From: Flavobacteriales bacterium
Lineage (GTDB): Bacteria; Bacteroidota; Bacteroidia; Flavobacteriales_E; Vicingaceae
Reading direction: 5' to 3'
Length of the DNA stretch: 64,000 nucleotides
Assembly: GCA_015075325.1 (NCBI GenBank)
Contig: JABTUP010000001.1
Location: 1-64,000, forward strand
The position numbers were made by a program, and so were the translations under genes. The notes under the pieces are model-generated. The model saw nothing but the letters and a program-made list of their open reading frames with translations, was not told where the DNA came from and ran no database searches. Below, piece by piece: positions 19,519-28,089 of the stretch (position 1 is the first letter of the stretch; every line of letters starts with the position of its first letter).

Positions 19519-19625
19519 GTGTGCATGTTCGGTTGAGAGGCTCTCCCTGACGTGAAAGCGTCAGGGCAGTCTACTCGATTGGCGGCTGGGCTTATTTGTT
19601 TAAAGGTCATAGCGCCTAATGTCAT
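19519..19625 (+). other. Structured GC-rich segment, possible mobile-element end
   Basis: This stretch is much richer in G+C than its surroundings. It contains a perfect 8-bp stem, CCCTGACG (19545-19552) with CGTCAGGG (19559-19566), around the loop TGAAAG, preceded by GAGAGGCTCTC and followed by CAGTCTACTCGATT. The layout reminds me of sequences found at the 3' side of bacterial group II introns, but no reverse transcriptase is present and I cannot draw domain V with confidence. It is best read as the scar of a mobile element upstream of umuD, marking one edge of the accessory island. Confidence 0.3.
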
Positions 19626-19771
19626 CTTTTTATTTTATTCGGTTTTTTGTTTTAATGTTTTAATGCTCCATTTAATAGCATACATAATATATCTCAAAAC
19701 GAAAAGTAAAATACCAAAAAATAATGAGTGTCAATATTCCAAAGTTAATTTGTTCGTAATTATCGAGTACT

Positions 19772-20290
19772 TTAGATTCGGTTTCGCTTTTTTTGCAAAT
19801 TGAGGATATTTATTTCTTGGTTAATTTTAATAGAGCTATTTTTATTATCAACTTCATTATTGGTTATGATATTTAACTCAACAAATTTTTTTAAACTATC
19901 TGGATTTTGAAATCCAATTTTAGTAAAAATTAAATCCCATCCGCTTACTTTCCATTTTGTGTTCCACCTAATTGCCAAACTGTCCTTTTGATACAGTGCT
20001 TCAAGAATTTTCCATAAATCGTTGATGTAAGTAGTGTCAGGATTCACATCTACTTCCTTTGCACATTTTTCACCAAGCCAATTACGTTTTTCTTTCTTTG
20101 ATTCAAATGATTTAGATAAACTGTCTGAAAGAGTTGTCTTTTCTGAAATTGTTTTTTCTAAATTGCCAACTTGATTATGTCTGTATAGATTATATGGGTA
20201 TGTCAATGCAAAAGCAATGAGTCCAATAACAATAGTTATTGTCAAAACAAGGAATTCTCTTGCAATGATTTTTTTTGTCTGTAATTTCAT
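19772..20290 (-). CDS. Membrane-anchored protein of unknown function
   Basis: A 172-residue protein with one N-terminal transmembrane helix (about residues 12-31: EFLVLTITIVIGLIAFALTY). A coiled-coil-prone segment (TISEKTTLSDSLSKSFESKK) and a soluble domain with WKILEALYQKDSLAIRWN follow. It probably faces the periplasm. The family is not recognised. It begins 33 bp after the attC-like palindrome (20323-20453) and is co-oriented with the restriction operon, so it may be a second integron cassette. No clear attC follows it. Confidence 0.65.
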   Translation of the reverse strand: MKLQTKKIIAREFLVLTITIVIGLIAFALTYPYNLYRHNQVGNLEKTISEKTTLSDSLSKSFESKKEKRNWLGEKCAKEVDVNPDTTYINDLWKILEALYQKDSLAIRWNTKWKVSGWDLIFTKIGFQNPDSLKKFVELNIITNNEVDNKNSSIKINQEINILNLQKKRNRI

Positions 20291-20322
20291 ATAATTGAAT
20301 TGATTGTCATTTTAGCCTGGCC

Positions 20323-20453
20323 GCCAACGGTTTGCGGCTTTGCGAAGGTGGCGATTTTCACCACTAAACTTCAATCGAAGCACTAAATTTTGATTAACTA
20401 CTTCACTGTCATACGAAGCACTGCACCGCCACTTTTGCAAAACCGCTGTTGGC
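20323..20453 (-). other. attC-like recombination site
   Basis: A 131-bp imperfect palindrome bounded by GCCAAC (20323-20328) and GTTGGC (20448-20453). The long arms, 20323-20353 and 20427-20453, pair over most of their length: read as reverse complement, the right arm gives GCCAACAGCGGTTTTGCAAA and the left arm GCCAACGGTTTGCGGCTTTG. The size, the AAC...GTT outer boxes and the folded single-strand structure with bulges fit an integron attC site. On the minus strand it follows the restriction operon. Its outer box TGCCAAC is the complement of the GTTGGCA found at the attI-like end of copy 2 (28084-28090), as expected for a cassette inserted there. Confidence 0.6.
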
Positions 20454-20713
20454 AGCAGGTGTTTTGTTGTTCGTCTTTGTAAACCATTGTAATTGTTGGG
20501 ATTAAGTGTCATTTTATGTTTGCTTTTTTGTCTGACTGTGTCGGGTTGTGCGTTGTGTTTTTTATTTTTTTTGAAGGGTGGAAAATTTTTTAAAAACAAT
20601 TTTTCTTTGCGTTGGCTTTGCAAGCTCTTTGACAAAGCTTTGGTTTGAGCGTTGACTCGTGGGGCTTTGGCAATGTGCTTGCAAAATGCGTGGGCGTATT
20701 AATAATTTAATTG
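20454..20713 (-). other. 3' flank of restriction operon, with inverted-repeat arm
   Basis: Non-coding DNA between the operon and the attC-like site. The 18 bp at 20585-20602 are an exact inverse copy of 27901-27918 at the other end of the operon. The sequence around both is similar over about 45 bp in the same inverted sense (A/T-runs next to a CACCC or GGGTG block). The neighbouring part (20600-20700) has several short GC-rich palindromic words such as TTGCAAGC and CAAAGCTTTG. A 107-codon open frame through here reads through the palindrome and is not credible as a gene. Confidence 0.5.
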
Positions 20714-21763
20714 TCACGAGTTCATTTTTCTGTAAAGTTCACTAACAATTTTGTACCAATCCTTAAAGGTCATATTTTTATGTTTGTTACCATAGTGTTT
20801 GGATGTTATCTCAACAGTTTGTAAAACTTGATTTTTTTTCAATAATGGCTTTATAGTTTGCAAAAGTTCTTTATCTGTAATTTCAGAAATGATGTTTACG
20901 GTTTGCAACTCTGTTTCGGTTTGAGTTCCTTTTGTTTTATTAGAAGATTTTGGATTAAGCGTTTGTTCGTGCTTGCAAAATTCAATATATCTTTTGATTG
21001 AATTAGAATACAAACGTTGTCCTCTTGTGTCGTTATCTTTAAACTCTTTTACAGAAAACCATTTTTTAAACAGTTCTTGTAAAGTGCTTACGTTTACAAT
21101 ATCAAATATTGAGTTGTGCTTCAATTCGGATATGTCTTTTAAATCTTTGGAAACCTTGTTTAAACCAGAAGTGTAATGTTTGACTGTTCCGTCAGAATAA
21201 TTATTCTCTTGTAGCCATATTATAAAGCGTTCTTTACTTGAAAGCGGCTCTTTTCTTTTACTTACAGGAACAGAATCTGTCACAGAATCTTCTTTAAACA
21301 AGCTCAAAGCAACATCAAAAAAGTGTATCAGATTTTCACGTTTGAACAAAACAATTTTTTCTCCGTTAGATAAATAGCCAAACCGAAACTCATTATCTTT
21401 TACTTCTTCCTGCAATGATGAACGTGAATACAACGAAACATTACTCTTTGCGTTTAATCGCTCTTTTACCTTTTTAGGATTCCAACTAACAACGGTATCT
21501 GTATCTACATCGTAACCCAAAATAATAAACGGAATATCCGCTTTGAATATTTTTGAAAAACGTTCGCTAAATGGTAACTGAACTCGTGTAACATCAGGCG
21601 AAGCTTTGAAATATGCAGGTGATAAGTTTTTTAGAAATACAAAATACTTTGCTGTTCCGATTTTGATTAAAAACGGATTCCCTTCTTCATAGCTGAACTC
21701 GTCTAACTCATTAAGTGTTTCAATGAATTTTATCTTTAAATCTTTTGCTATTAATTTTCTCAT
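20714..21763 (-). CDS. Restriction-operon protein with SAM-like central domain
   Basis: A 349-residue cytosolic protein, the last gene of the five-gene restriction operon (3 bp after the nuclease gene). Residues 1-150 form a domain I cannot assign (conserved-looking FLIKIGTAKYFVFLKNLSP, FIILGYDVDTDTVVSWNP and NVSLYSRSSLQ). Residues about 170-270 resemble the SAM-like, integrase-core-binding fold often fused to restriction enzymes (SSKERFIIWLQENNYSDGTV, then YSNSIKRYIEFCKHEQ). The C-terminus is short and basic. A role in target recognition or as an additional nuclease subunit is an inference from position only. Confidence 0.75.
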   Translation of the reverse strand: MRKLIAKDLKIKFIETLNELDEFSYEEGNPFLIKIGTAKYFVFLKNLSPAYFKASPDVTRVQLPFSERFSKIFKADIPFIILGYDVDTDTVVSWNPKKVKERLNAKSNVSLYSRSSLQEEVKDNEFRFGYLSNGEKIVLFKRENLIHFFDVALSLFKEDSVTDSVPVSKRKEPLSSKERFIIWLQENNYSDGTVKHYTSGLNKVSKDLKDISELKHNSIFDIVNVSTLQELFKKWFSVKEFKDNDTRGQRLYSNSIKRYIEFCKHEQTLNPKSSNKTKGTQTETELQTVNIISEITDKELLQTIKPLLKKNQVLQTVEITSKHYGNKHKNMTFKDWYKIVSELYRKMNS

Positions 21764-21766
21764 ACT

Positions 21767-22747
21767 TTAAAACAATGAGTTATGAAGTTTTGATTTTGTT
21801 CTCGTTTTATTTGCAGTTTTTACATCAGTTAAATCGCAATCAAATCTAATATTCGTAATGTTTGACGGAATATCTGTTCTGTTGATTGTAGGAATATCAA
21901 AACTGTTATAATACTGGATTGTATCTACTGCAAATTGGTAATCAAAGAAAATATCAAATGATTTTTCAAAATCGTTACCAAGCGTTACCGCAACCATTTC
22001 ATTAACACGAAAAGCTAAGTTTTTGTCTTTGATTTTATTTTCAATACTTTCAACTAAATCAAAAATGGTTGTCCCTGTTCCCGTTTCAATGGCGAAAATT
22101 GAAACAACGATTAGTTTAGAACTTAAATTTGGTGTCAACTGCTCCAAAGAAAAGTTGTGTATCCTTCTGCTTTTTGCTGTGCTTTTCACTTCAATCTTAT
22201 CGTTGCCGTCATTGAAATCGTATTTGTCAGTTGTTGAACTATGCCACGATTGAATTAAGTAGTCGGGATTCTTTGATTGTTCAACCATCAATAATTCAGC
22301 CCAAAGTCCTTGAATTGTTTTTAGAGGCGGTTTTGAAAACTTAGTGAAAAGATTAATCAACTTCTCGATTTCAATTTTCAAGTTTTTCAAAAGCGGTTTT
22401 TCTGAAATATTTTTTATGAGTACAAATACAATTTTCAAAAAATATTCCTGCAAATAATCGGAATCTGATTTTAAAGAAACGACTGTGTAAATATCTTCTT
22501 CAATCTTGCCTTTTTTGTTTATCAGTTGGCATTGACGATTATACAGAACAGAAATAAATTCAAGATTTGTGTCTAATGATTTCGCCTTTGTATTATCATC
22601 ACATTTAATAAAAAACATTGGCTGACCGTTTTGTGATATTCCAAGCTTATGATTTTTAATTGTCGGTAATGAAGCAATAGCGAAGCTATCGCCATTTTTT
22701 GGCGATTCATTTTTAAGTTCTTGGAATATTTTAAAAACGTTCTTCAT
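21767..22747 (-). CDS. PD-(D/E)XK motif restriction endonuclease subunit (DUF4420 type)
   Basis: A 326-residue predicted nuclease. Residues about 150-200 hold the restriction-fold core: E151 in GLWAELLMVEQ, an Asp near 174-177 (TTDKYDFND), and the catalytic E186-V-K188 in DKIEVKSTAKS. This is the PD-(D/E)XK motif protein family found with Z1 helicases and MORC-type ATPases in restriction operons. It lies one base after the Z1 gene and 3 bp before the next gene, so it is cotranscribed. It probably supplies DNA cleavage directed by the ATPase and helicase subunits. Confidence 0.85.
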   Translation of the reverse strand: MKNVFKIFQELKNESPKNGDSFAIASLPTIKNHKLGISQNGQPMFFIKCDDNTKAKSLDTNLEFISVLYNRQCQLINKKGKIEEDIYTVVSLKSDSDYLQEYFLKIVFVLIKNISEKPLLKNLKIEIEKLINLFTKFSKPPLKTIQGLWAELLMVEQSKNPDYLIQSWHSSTTDKYDFNDGNDKIEVKSTAKSRRIHNFSLEQLTPNLSSKLIVVSIFAIETGTGTTIFDLVESIENKIKDKNLAFRVNEMVAVTLGNDFEKSFDIFFDYQFAVDTIQYYNSFDIPTINRTDIPSNITNIRFDCDLTDVKTANKTRTKSKLHNSLF

Positions 22748-22748
22748 T

Positions 22749-24920
22749 TTATTTTTCTACACCTACAAATGAATGAGCAAAATCTTCGGGATAATAAATT
22801 CCCAAAGTGTAAAGAACTTTCTTGTCCCATTGCATTGAAGTATGTTTTACTTTGATTTTATGAATTTGAATACAAAGGGAATCTTCAAATCGAATTCCTT
22901 TATCTCCCGGATAAACCTCTTTTCCTGATGTGGAACGACCCGAAAAAATATTGTTTAATTTTAAACCTCCTTTGCTTTCTATCAGTGACGTCCCTTTGCT
23001 TTTGGAAATATCATAAGCATAACTCATTTCAAAAATATATGCTTCTTTTATCTCCTTTTTCTCTGCTAAATATCGTAGATATTGGATTGTAGAAGATTTT
23101 CGCAAAGCATCGGGCATATTCATTATTTTAAAGTCTTTCAAAAACTCAATGACTTTTCCGATTTCAAGCTTTACATAACGATGATTTCTGTCATCAGTTC
23201 CGTAGTTTTTAAACTCTTTGAATGTTTGGTTTGAAAGAAAATCTGAAACAAAAGAAATATTTTCGTCAATATGCTGTAAGGCGTTCATTTGTCGCCAACC
23301 ATTTAGTTTATGTGATACTACATCAACAGAAAGAACATTGCTTCTTGTTGGGTTCATTGAGCCGTTAAGGATTAACAATTGTTCAACGGTTTCAAGCGAG
23401 TTTTCTTTTAGTATTTTCCGCATAATTTCTTCGTGCTCGACATAATCCCTATATTCTAAAATAGAATCAAGCGGAAGGTAAACACGACAAGAATCAAGAT
23501 AATTACGTTTGTACCCGAAAAATCTGCAACGTTGCTGTATTGTGTCTGCATTTGACTTGCTTATGCTGTAACGTGGCATATAAGAAACAGCCAATCCCTC
23601 AACGGTATAACCTCTATTCAGCATTTCAGCACCAACTAAGATGTGAGATGTCGCATTGCTCCAATCTATTTCTCGTGAGCCTTGAATTACCAATTCTAAA
23701 TTGGTATCAAGTAAAACTTGCGAAACTTCACTCATTACTTCTTCAAAACTTGGTGGGGTGTCAATCCGTTTTATTGCATCTTCGTAATTGTTATAAAATT
23801 CAGTTACTAATTCTATTTTACTTGGGTCATTGTCAGGAAGTCCCAATCTATTAGACCAATTATCGATAATGTTAGAAACCCAATTGTAGAATTTTTTACT
23901 TGCGTCTTGCTCTCTGTCTGCGTGTATCATCATAGAAAGAAAATTCTCTTTCTCTTGGATATTCACAACGATTGCAGTTCCCATTAAAAATAATTGCAAG
24001 GCTTCAATCAAGCTTTGCGGACATTCTGACAAAGGATTGTGCTTATGATGATAAACCTCTAAATCGGGAATGGTTTTTATTAGGTCTGTATTATCTTCAA
24101 AAAATGTTTTTCCTCCTGTATATGCTTTGCCCGGAGTTAGAACAACGTGAAATTTTGGCGAAAGCAAGTCCATAATGTTAATAAGCAATGGTGCTTGCGG
24201 TGTCGCTGTATATTGAATGTATGAATGATTAGGAAGCGAAGCTCGTAAATCTAAAATGCTTGCATAAGTAGAGCTAAATTCATCATCTTCCCAATCTTCC
24301 GACTTACTGTTTTTTCTTGCATAAGTGTTCAAACTTGCTTGATCTGCTTCATCGTCAATAATCAAAACTCCATTGTTGCCTAATGCTTCTCTGACTTCAA
24401 TCGTTTTAAAGATTTCCGTTAATTCACTTATATGCTTGGTATGTTTTAATACGGTTATGAGTATTGCTGGTTTACGGTTTAATTTTAAAGCACCTTTAAT
24501 ATCATTGTGTCCATTTGTTTTAATGGACGGACTTTGATAAACTTTAAAAAATCTTGAATTATCACTTTCTGTAAGTAAATCTTTCTTTAACCGCTTAGTT
24601 GTTTGCTCTAATAAGTTGTTTTTAATCCCTGCAAAATAAATTACTATTCTAAATCCATTATCTATTGCCAAAGCCGTTAAAGTGGTGAATGACATTGTTT
24701 TTCCACTTTGAACGTAACCAATCGTTATTCCTGTTGTGCTTCCAACGGTTTCAATTGGATTGTTACATTGGGAAAGTATTGAAGTCGTTTCGTTCAATAA
24801 ATTTTCTCGTTCGTCATTGTCTAACTTTGTGAAACGGCTAAGTAAATCAGCCGTTCTTTCTCCTTGAACGATTGGAAAACTGGTTGTTGATGGCTGAATT
24901 ATTTTTATCGTTTCACTCAT
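22749..24920 (-). CDS. Z1-domain superfamily II helicase/ATPase
   Basis: A 723-residue protein. Walker A is GYVQSGKT (near 68-75), the Walker B/DEAD-like motif is LIIDDEADQAS (near 185), and motif III is QYTATPQAP. The helicase C-terminal lobe carries MLNRGYTVEGLAVSYMPR and the motif-VI-like TIQQRCRFFGYKR. These are hallmarks of Z1-domain proteins, known partners of MORC/MutL-type GHKL ATPases in restriction-modification systems. It presumably translocates on or remodels DNA. It is separated from its neighbours by 3 bp and 1 bp. Confidence 0.92.
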   Translation of the reverse strand: MSETIKIIQPSTTSFPIVQGERTADLLSRFTKLDNDERENLLNETTSILSQCNNPIETVGSTTGITIGYVQSGKTMSFTTLTALAIDNGFRIVIYFAGIKNNLLEQTTKRLKKDLLTESDNSRFFKVYQSPSIKTNGHNDIKGALKLNRKPAILITVLKHTKHISELTEIFKTIEVREALGNNGVLIIDDEADQASLNTYARKNSKSEDWEDDEFSSTYASILDLRASLPNHSYIQYTATPQAPLLINIMDLLSPKFHVVLTPGKAYTGGKTFFEDNTDLIKTIPDLEVYHHKHNPLSECPQSLIEALQLFLMGTAIVVNIQEKENFLSMMIHADREQDASKKFYNWVSNIIDNWSNRLGLPDNDPSKIELVTEFYNNYEDAIKRIDTPPSFEEVMSEVSQVLLDTNLELVIQGSREIDWSNATSHILVGAEMLNRGYTVEGLAVSYMPRYSISKSNADTIQQRCRFFGYKRNYLDSCRVYLPLDSILEYRDYVEHEEIMRKILKENSLETVEQLLILNGSMNPTRSNVLSVDVVSHKLNGWRQMNALQHIDENISFVSDFLSNQTFKEFKNYGTDDRNHRYVKLEIGKVIEFLKDFKIMNMPDALRKSSTIQYLRYLAEKKEIKEAYIFEMSYAYDISKSKGTSLIESKGGLKLNNIFSGRSTSGKEVYPGDKGIRFEDSLCIQIHKIKVKHTSMQWDKKVLYTLGIYYPEDFAHSFVGVEK

Positions 24921-24923
24921 AGC

Positions 24924-26456
24924 TTAGATATTTCTTATAAAATTATTAAAATTCAAACGCAAGTTTCCTGCTCCTTTTGTTCCTTGTGATGGTGCGATGA
25001 GCTCAGCTAAAACTAATGCACGTATAATTGAAACTATCGGCTGATAATCTTCTTCGGATTTTATTTTTTCATACCGTGTGAAAAATGGGTGAGCAAGATT
25101 GATTTTGAAAGTTGCTTTTTTATCAAACAATTCGTCTTTTTCTTCTTGCAATGAATACAAATCTGTAATTGACGATTCGGTAATAAACTCTAATTTCAGC
25201 TTGTATTTTTCGCCTTTTATTTCAATAAAATCTTCGTGAGCGTCAATCGTCTTAGCTTTTTTGTAAAGTCGCTCGTTTTTAGTTACTATACTTGTATTAT
25301 TGATTTCTTTTAATGAAGTTTCAACCTTTTCTTTTAGATTTTCAACCTTTGTTGTTTTCTTCATATTACTGACAATGCTTTTAGCAACTTTGACATTGTC
25401 ATCTTGTGTTTTTGGCTTAATGTATTTTTCAGCCTGTGTATACAAATCAAAATCTTTGGCAGAAATTTCCACCTGAATAGCTTCCATTAAAAATTCTAAA
25501 TCTTCTTGCTCTTGAAAAGAACCTTTATTAAAACTTACAGCAAAACCCTCTAACTCTAATTCGCCAAAAATCCTTTTGTATCTTGGAGAACCAATTTGTC
25601 CACAAATAACTTTTGGTCTGTATTTTTCATCGTGGCTTCCCTCGATTACTCTACCTCTTCTGAAAAGCGAAAGTCCGTTTACTTCGCTTGTACTCATTGT
25701 ATTTAAGATTCCTATAAATCCCGTAACCTTGTATTTGTCAGATGAAAAATTGATTTCTTTTTTCCAATAAACAGGTGTTCCTTTTGTATTGGTATAATAT
25801 GGAGCATTTAGAATTTCGGGGTCTTCGTAGGTTAGCTCAACATCATTTATGTATAGCTTTAAATCTCCTTTGCGAATAAATTTTCGGTAAATACTTGCCA
25901 AATGTTTTTTGATTTTATCCATTTGGTAGGCGGTAGGAGCGTTCTTTGATAATCGAGATAAAGTAATTTCAGTAAAATGCACGGATTTAGCTTTGTTCGT
26001 ATTTTTTACTTTCAAAACTTCTCTATCTTCCTTTAAAACTTTTTCTAAGTCAAATTGGACAGAGCGTTCCTCCGTTTCATTTAGAGCTGCTGTTTTTACA
26101 CTCCAAACGTTGGCTAACCAAATTGAAGCGGTTTTCATCCCCATTCCAAACTCGTGTAGTCCCGTGTTGTCAATCGGAATATTTGCAGGTTCAAATGCTC
26201 GTTGAAAATTACTTGTGTCAATGCCTGCGGCATTGTCAAAGATTTTAATAAAGTCGTTTTCCCAATCAATGTTTATTCTGACTTCAAATTGATATTTCCC
26301 ACTATGTACTTTAGTTAATGCTTCTTTATTGTTTTCAAAACTTTGAACAGCATTATCTACATATTCGCCCAATGCAAACCAAACCTTATTGTTAAGGTTT
26401 CTGAATTGTCCGTAAACACCTGTTTGAATTTTTATTGATACTGTATTTACACTCAT
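24924..26456 (-). CDS. MORC/MutL-type GHKL ATPase
   Basis: A 510-residue protein. The N-terminal GHKL ATPase has the N-box ALGEYVDNAVQSF (E31, D34, N35), the G1 box IFDNAAGID and the G2 box GLHEFGMGMKTASIWL. The S5-like transducer domain follows (ITLSRLSKNAPTAYQM onward) and a lysine-rich linker leads to a C-terminal domain. It belongs to the bacterial MORC-like ATPases of restriction systems, which act as ATP-driven clamps. It lies four bases after the methylase gene and three before the Z1 gene. Confidence 0.92.
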   Translation of the reverse strand: MSVNTVSIKIQTGVYGQFRNLNNKVWFALGEYVDNAVQSFENNKEALTKVHSGKYQFEVRINIDWENDFIKIFDNAAGIDTSNFQRAFEPANIPIDNTGLHEFGMGMKTASIWLANVWSVKTAALNETEERSVQFDLEKVLKEDREVLKVKNTNKAKSVHFTEITLSRLSKNAPTAYQMDKIKKHLASIYRKFIRKGDLKLYINDVELTYEDPEILNAPYYTNTKGTPVYWKKEINFSSDKYKVTGFIGILNTMSTSEVNGLSLFRRGRVIEGSHDEKYRPKVICGQIGSPRYKRIFGELELEGFAVSFNKGSFQEQEDLEFLMEAIQVEISAKDFDLYTQAEKYIKPKTQDDNVKVAKSIVSNMKKTTKVENLKEKVETSLKEINNTSIVTKNERLYKKAKTIDAHEDFIEIKGEKYKLKLEFITESSITDLYSLQEEKDELFDKKATFKINLAHPFFTRYEKIKSEEDYQPIVSIIRALVLAELIAPSQGTKGAGNLRLNFNNFIRNI

Positions 26457-26460
26457 CTTT

Positions 26461-27741
26461 TTATTTGATTAGGTTTTCAGCAATTTTCTTTACTACTCCA
26501 ACATTTACAGCATTTCCCAATGCTTTGAATGCTTTGGCTATTGTTGGTGGTAATTCTTCTAATTCTTCCATACATTGAAGTTTTGCAGCTTCTTTTCTGG
26601 TCATATATCTGCCAAGCCACGGAAAAATTGGAATTTGTGTTGTTGTCAAAACAAGAGCAGGCGAATATGTAGGCATTTTTATTCGTATTCCTGACGGTCT
26701 GAACTGAACAATTTTATCATTGATAGTTAAAGGTACTTCGCCACAATTCCATTCAAATTTTTGATGACTGTTTTCAAAGTCTTTGATTTTTGGAATCCAA
26801 TCTTTCAACCAACTTTTGTGTTTCGTGTAAAAAGCCCTGTTTGCTCTGATGTAATATTTTTTCCAATCGGGAAACTCTGTTTGCTTTTCTTTTACTCCAT
26901 TTTGTGCATAAATTGGTAAGCATTGGAGCATATCATCAAACGAATTGCCTTTTATTTTTTTTCCAAATGTTCCTTTTTTACCTTCCAAATCTGCTTTGCG
27001 TAATTTGATAGGTGCTTTGCCTTCAAATGGATAATCTGCTCCAAATTCCATTGCCCAAATCGGGAAACGAGGTACTTCTTCGGGTTTCAAATTATTTAAA
27101 AACTCCTGCCAAACTTCTAAATGATTTTTTGTGTTTTCACGCAAAGTCATAAAATCAGTGTCGCCTTTTATGATAATGTCGTGAATACTTATGTTTTCGT
27201 GAATTTCTTTTTCTGGAAATTGAAAATCGGCTAATCCGCCTTTCTTTTTTAATCTTCCTACAATGTAAATTCTCGAACGGTGTTGCGGAATACCAAAATG
27301 ATGAGGCGATAAAATTTCTTCTTTTACATCATACAATTTGGATAACTCTTTATGAATTACTTTCCAAGTGTTGCCCTCATCGTGTCCCCTAAGGTTTGGG
27401 ACATTTTCTAAAAACACATATTCGGGTTCGTGTTGCTCCAAAATTTCCATTATTCTGTAAAACAAGTTTCCGTTTCTTGGGTCGTCAAGTCCCAAACGTG
27501 CACCTGCTTGTGAAAACGGTTGGCAAGGAAATCCTGCACATAAAATATCGTGAGCTGGAATAGAATATATATCAACTTCATTGATGTCGCCTTGAATTTT
27601 CGTCTTATGGTTTTTCTCGTAAAGTTCTCTTAGCTCTTGATTGAGTTCACTCGCAAAAACACATTTGTGTCCTAAGTCTGATAAGGCAAGATGAAAACCG
27701 CCTAGTCCTGCGAATAAGTCAATGAACTTCAATTTTCTCAT
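26461..27741 (-). CDS. DNA (cytosine-5-)-methyltransferase of the restriction operon
   Basis: A 426-residue C5-cytosine methylase. Motif I is FIDLFAGLGGF (SAM binding). Motif IV is GFPCQPFSQAG with catalytic C73, motif VI is LENVPN (near 111) and motif VIII is QHRSRIYIVG. A target-recognition domain spans about residues 210-370 and motif X is KALGNAVNVGVVK. It should protect host DNA from the restriction machinery encoded by the next genes. It is the first gene of the operon, transcribed from the side of the attI-like site. The recognition sequence cannot be read from the protein. Confidence 0.95.
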   Translation of the reverse strand: MRKLKFIDLFAGLGGFHLALSDLGHKCVFASELNQELRELYEKNHKTKIQGDINEVDIYSIPAHDILCAGFPCQPFSQAGARLGLDDPRNGNLFYRIMEILEQHEPEYVFLENVPNLRGHDEGNTWKVIHKELSKLYDVKEEILSPHHFGIPQHRSRIYIVGRLKKKGGLADFQFPEKEIHENISIHDIIIKGDTDFMTLRENTKNHLEVWQEFLNNLKPEEVPRFPIWAMEFGADYPFEGKAPIKLRKADLEGKKGTFGKKIKGNSFDDMLQCLPIYAQNGVKEKQTEFPDWKKYYIRANRAFYTKHKSWLKDWIPKIKDFENSHQKFEWNCGEVPLTINDKIVQFRPSGIRIKMPTYSPALVLTTTQIPIFPWLGRYMTRKEAAKLQCMEELEELPPTIAKAFKALGNAVNVGVVKKIAENLIK

Positions 27742-28083
27742 ACTAATTTGATAATTCTATTAATTGTTTAGGTTTAAAAAACTCAGACTTTAAATTTATA
27801 CATTTTTCCTGTGCGTAGGCAAAAAAGTGGCTCTTTTGGGTTTGCGAAGGGTTGGCTTGTGGTTGGCGCAAAGCCAAATGTGCCACTTGCGGGTGGGCTA
27901 AAATTGTTTTTAAAAAATGCGGGTGAGAAAAAAATAAAAAACATAGGGTCGGCAATGAGTGTCGGCTAACTCGTTGTCCGTTTGTATTATCGTTTCTATG
28001 TCTTTGGTCACCTGTCAAAATGGTTTACTTTTTTATCGTTTTTAGTCGTCTGTTTGTTGTTGTGGTGTCTCTTTTACACTTGC
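27742..28083 (-). other. 5' flank of restriction operon, with inverted-repeat arm and hairpins
   Basis: About 340 bp without a credible gene between the attI-like end and the methylase. The 18 bp at 27901-27918 match 20585-20602 in inverse orientation. Just to the left is a GC-rich zone (27830-27900) with the hairpin TTGGCGCAAAGCCAA and a GTGGC/GCCAC pair. This should also contain the operon promoter. A 91-codon open frame here has a low-complexity translation and is not called. Confidence 0.5.
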
Positions 28084-28089
28084 TGCCAA

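Noticed and set aside
19519-19625. Intact group II intron or retron
   Set aside because: No reverse transcriptase and no recognisable domain V; only a hairpin and a suggestive text string remain.
20312-20635. 107-codon minus-strand frame
   Set aside because: It runs through the attC-like palindrome and low-complexity flank; the translation is basic, lacks any domain-like pattern and there is no plausible start context.
27743-28018. 91-codon minus-strand frame upstream of the methylase
   Set aside because: The translation is low-complexity and reads through hairpin and inverted-repeat DNA; it is better explained as spacer.
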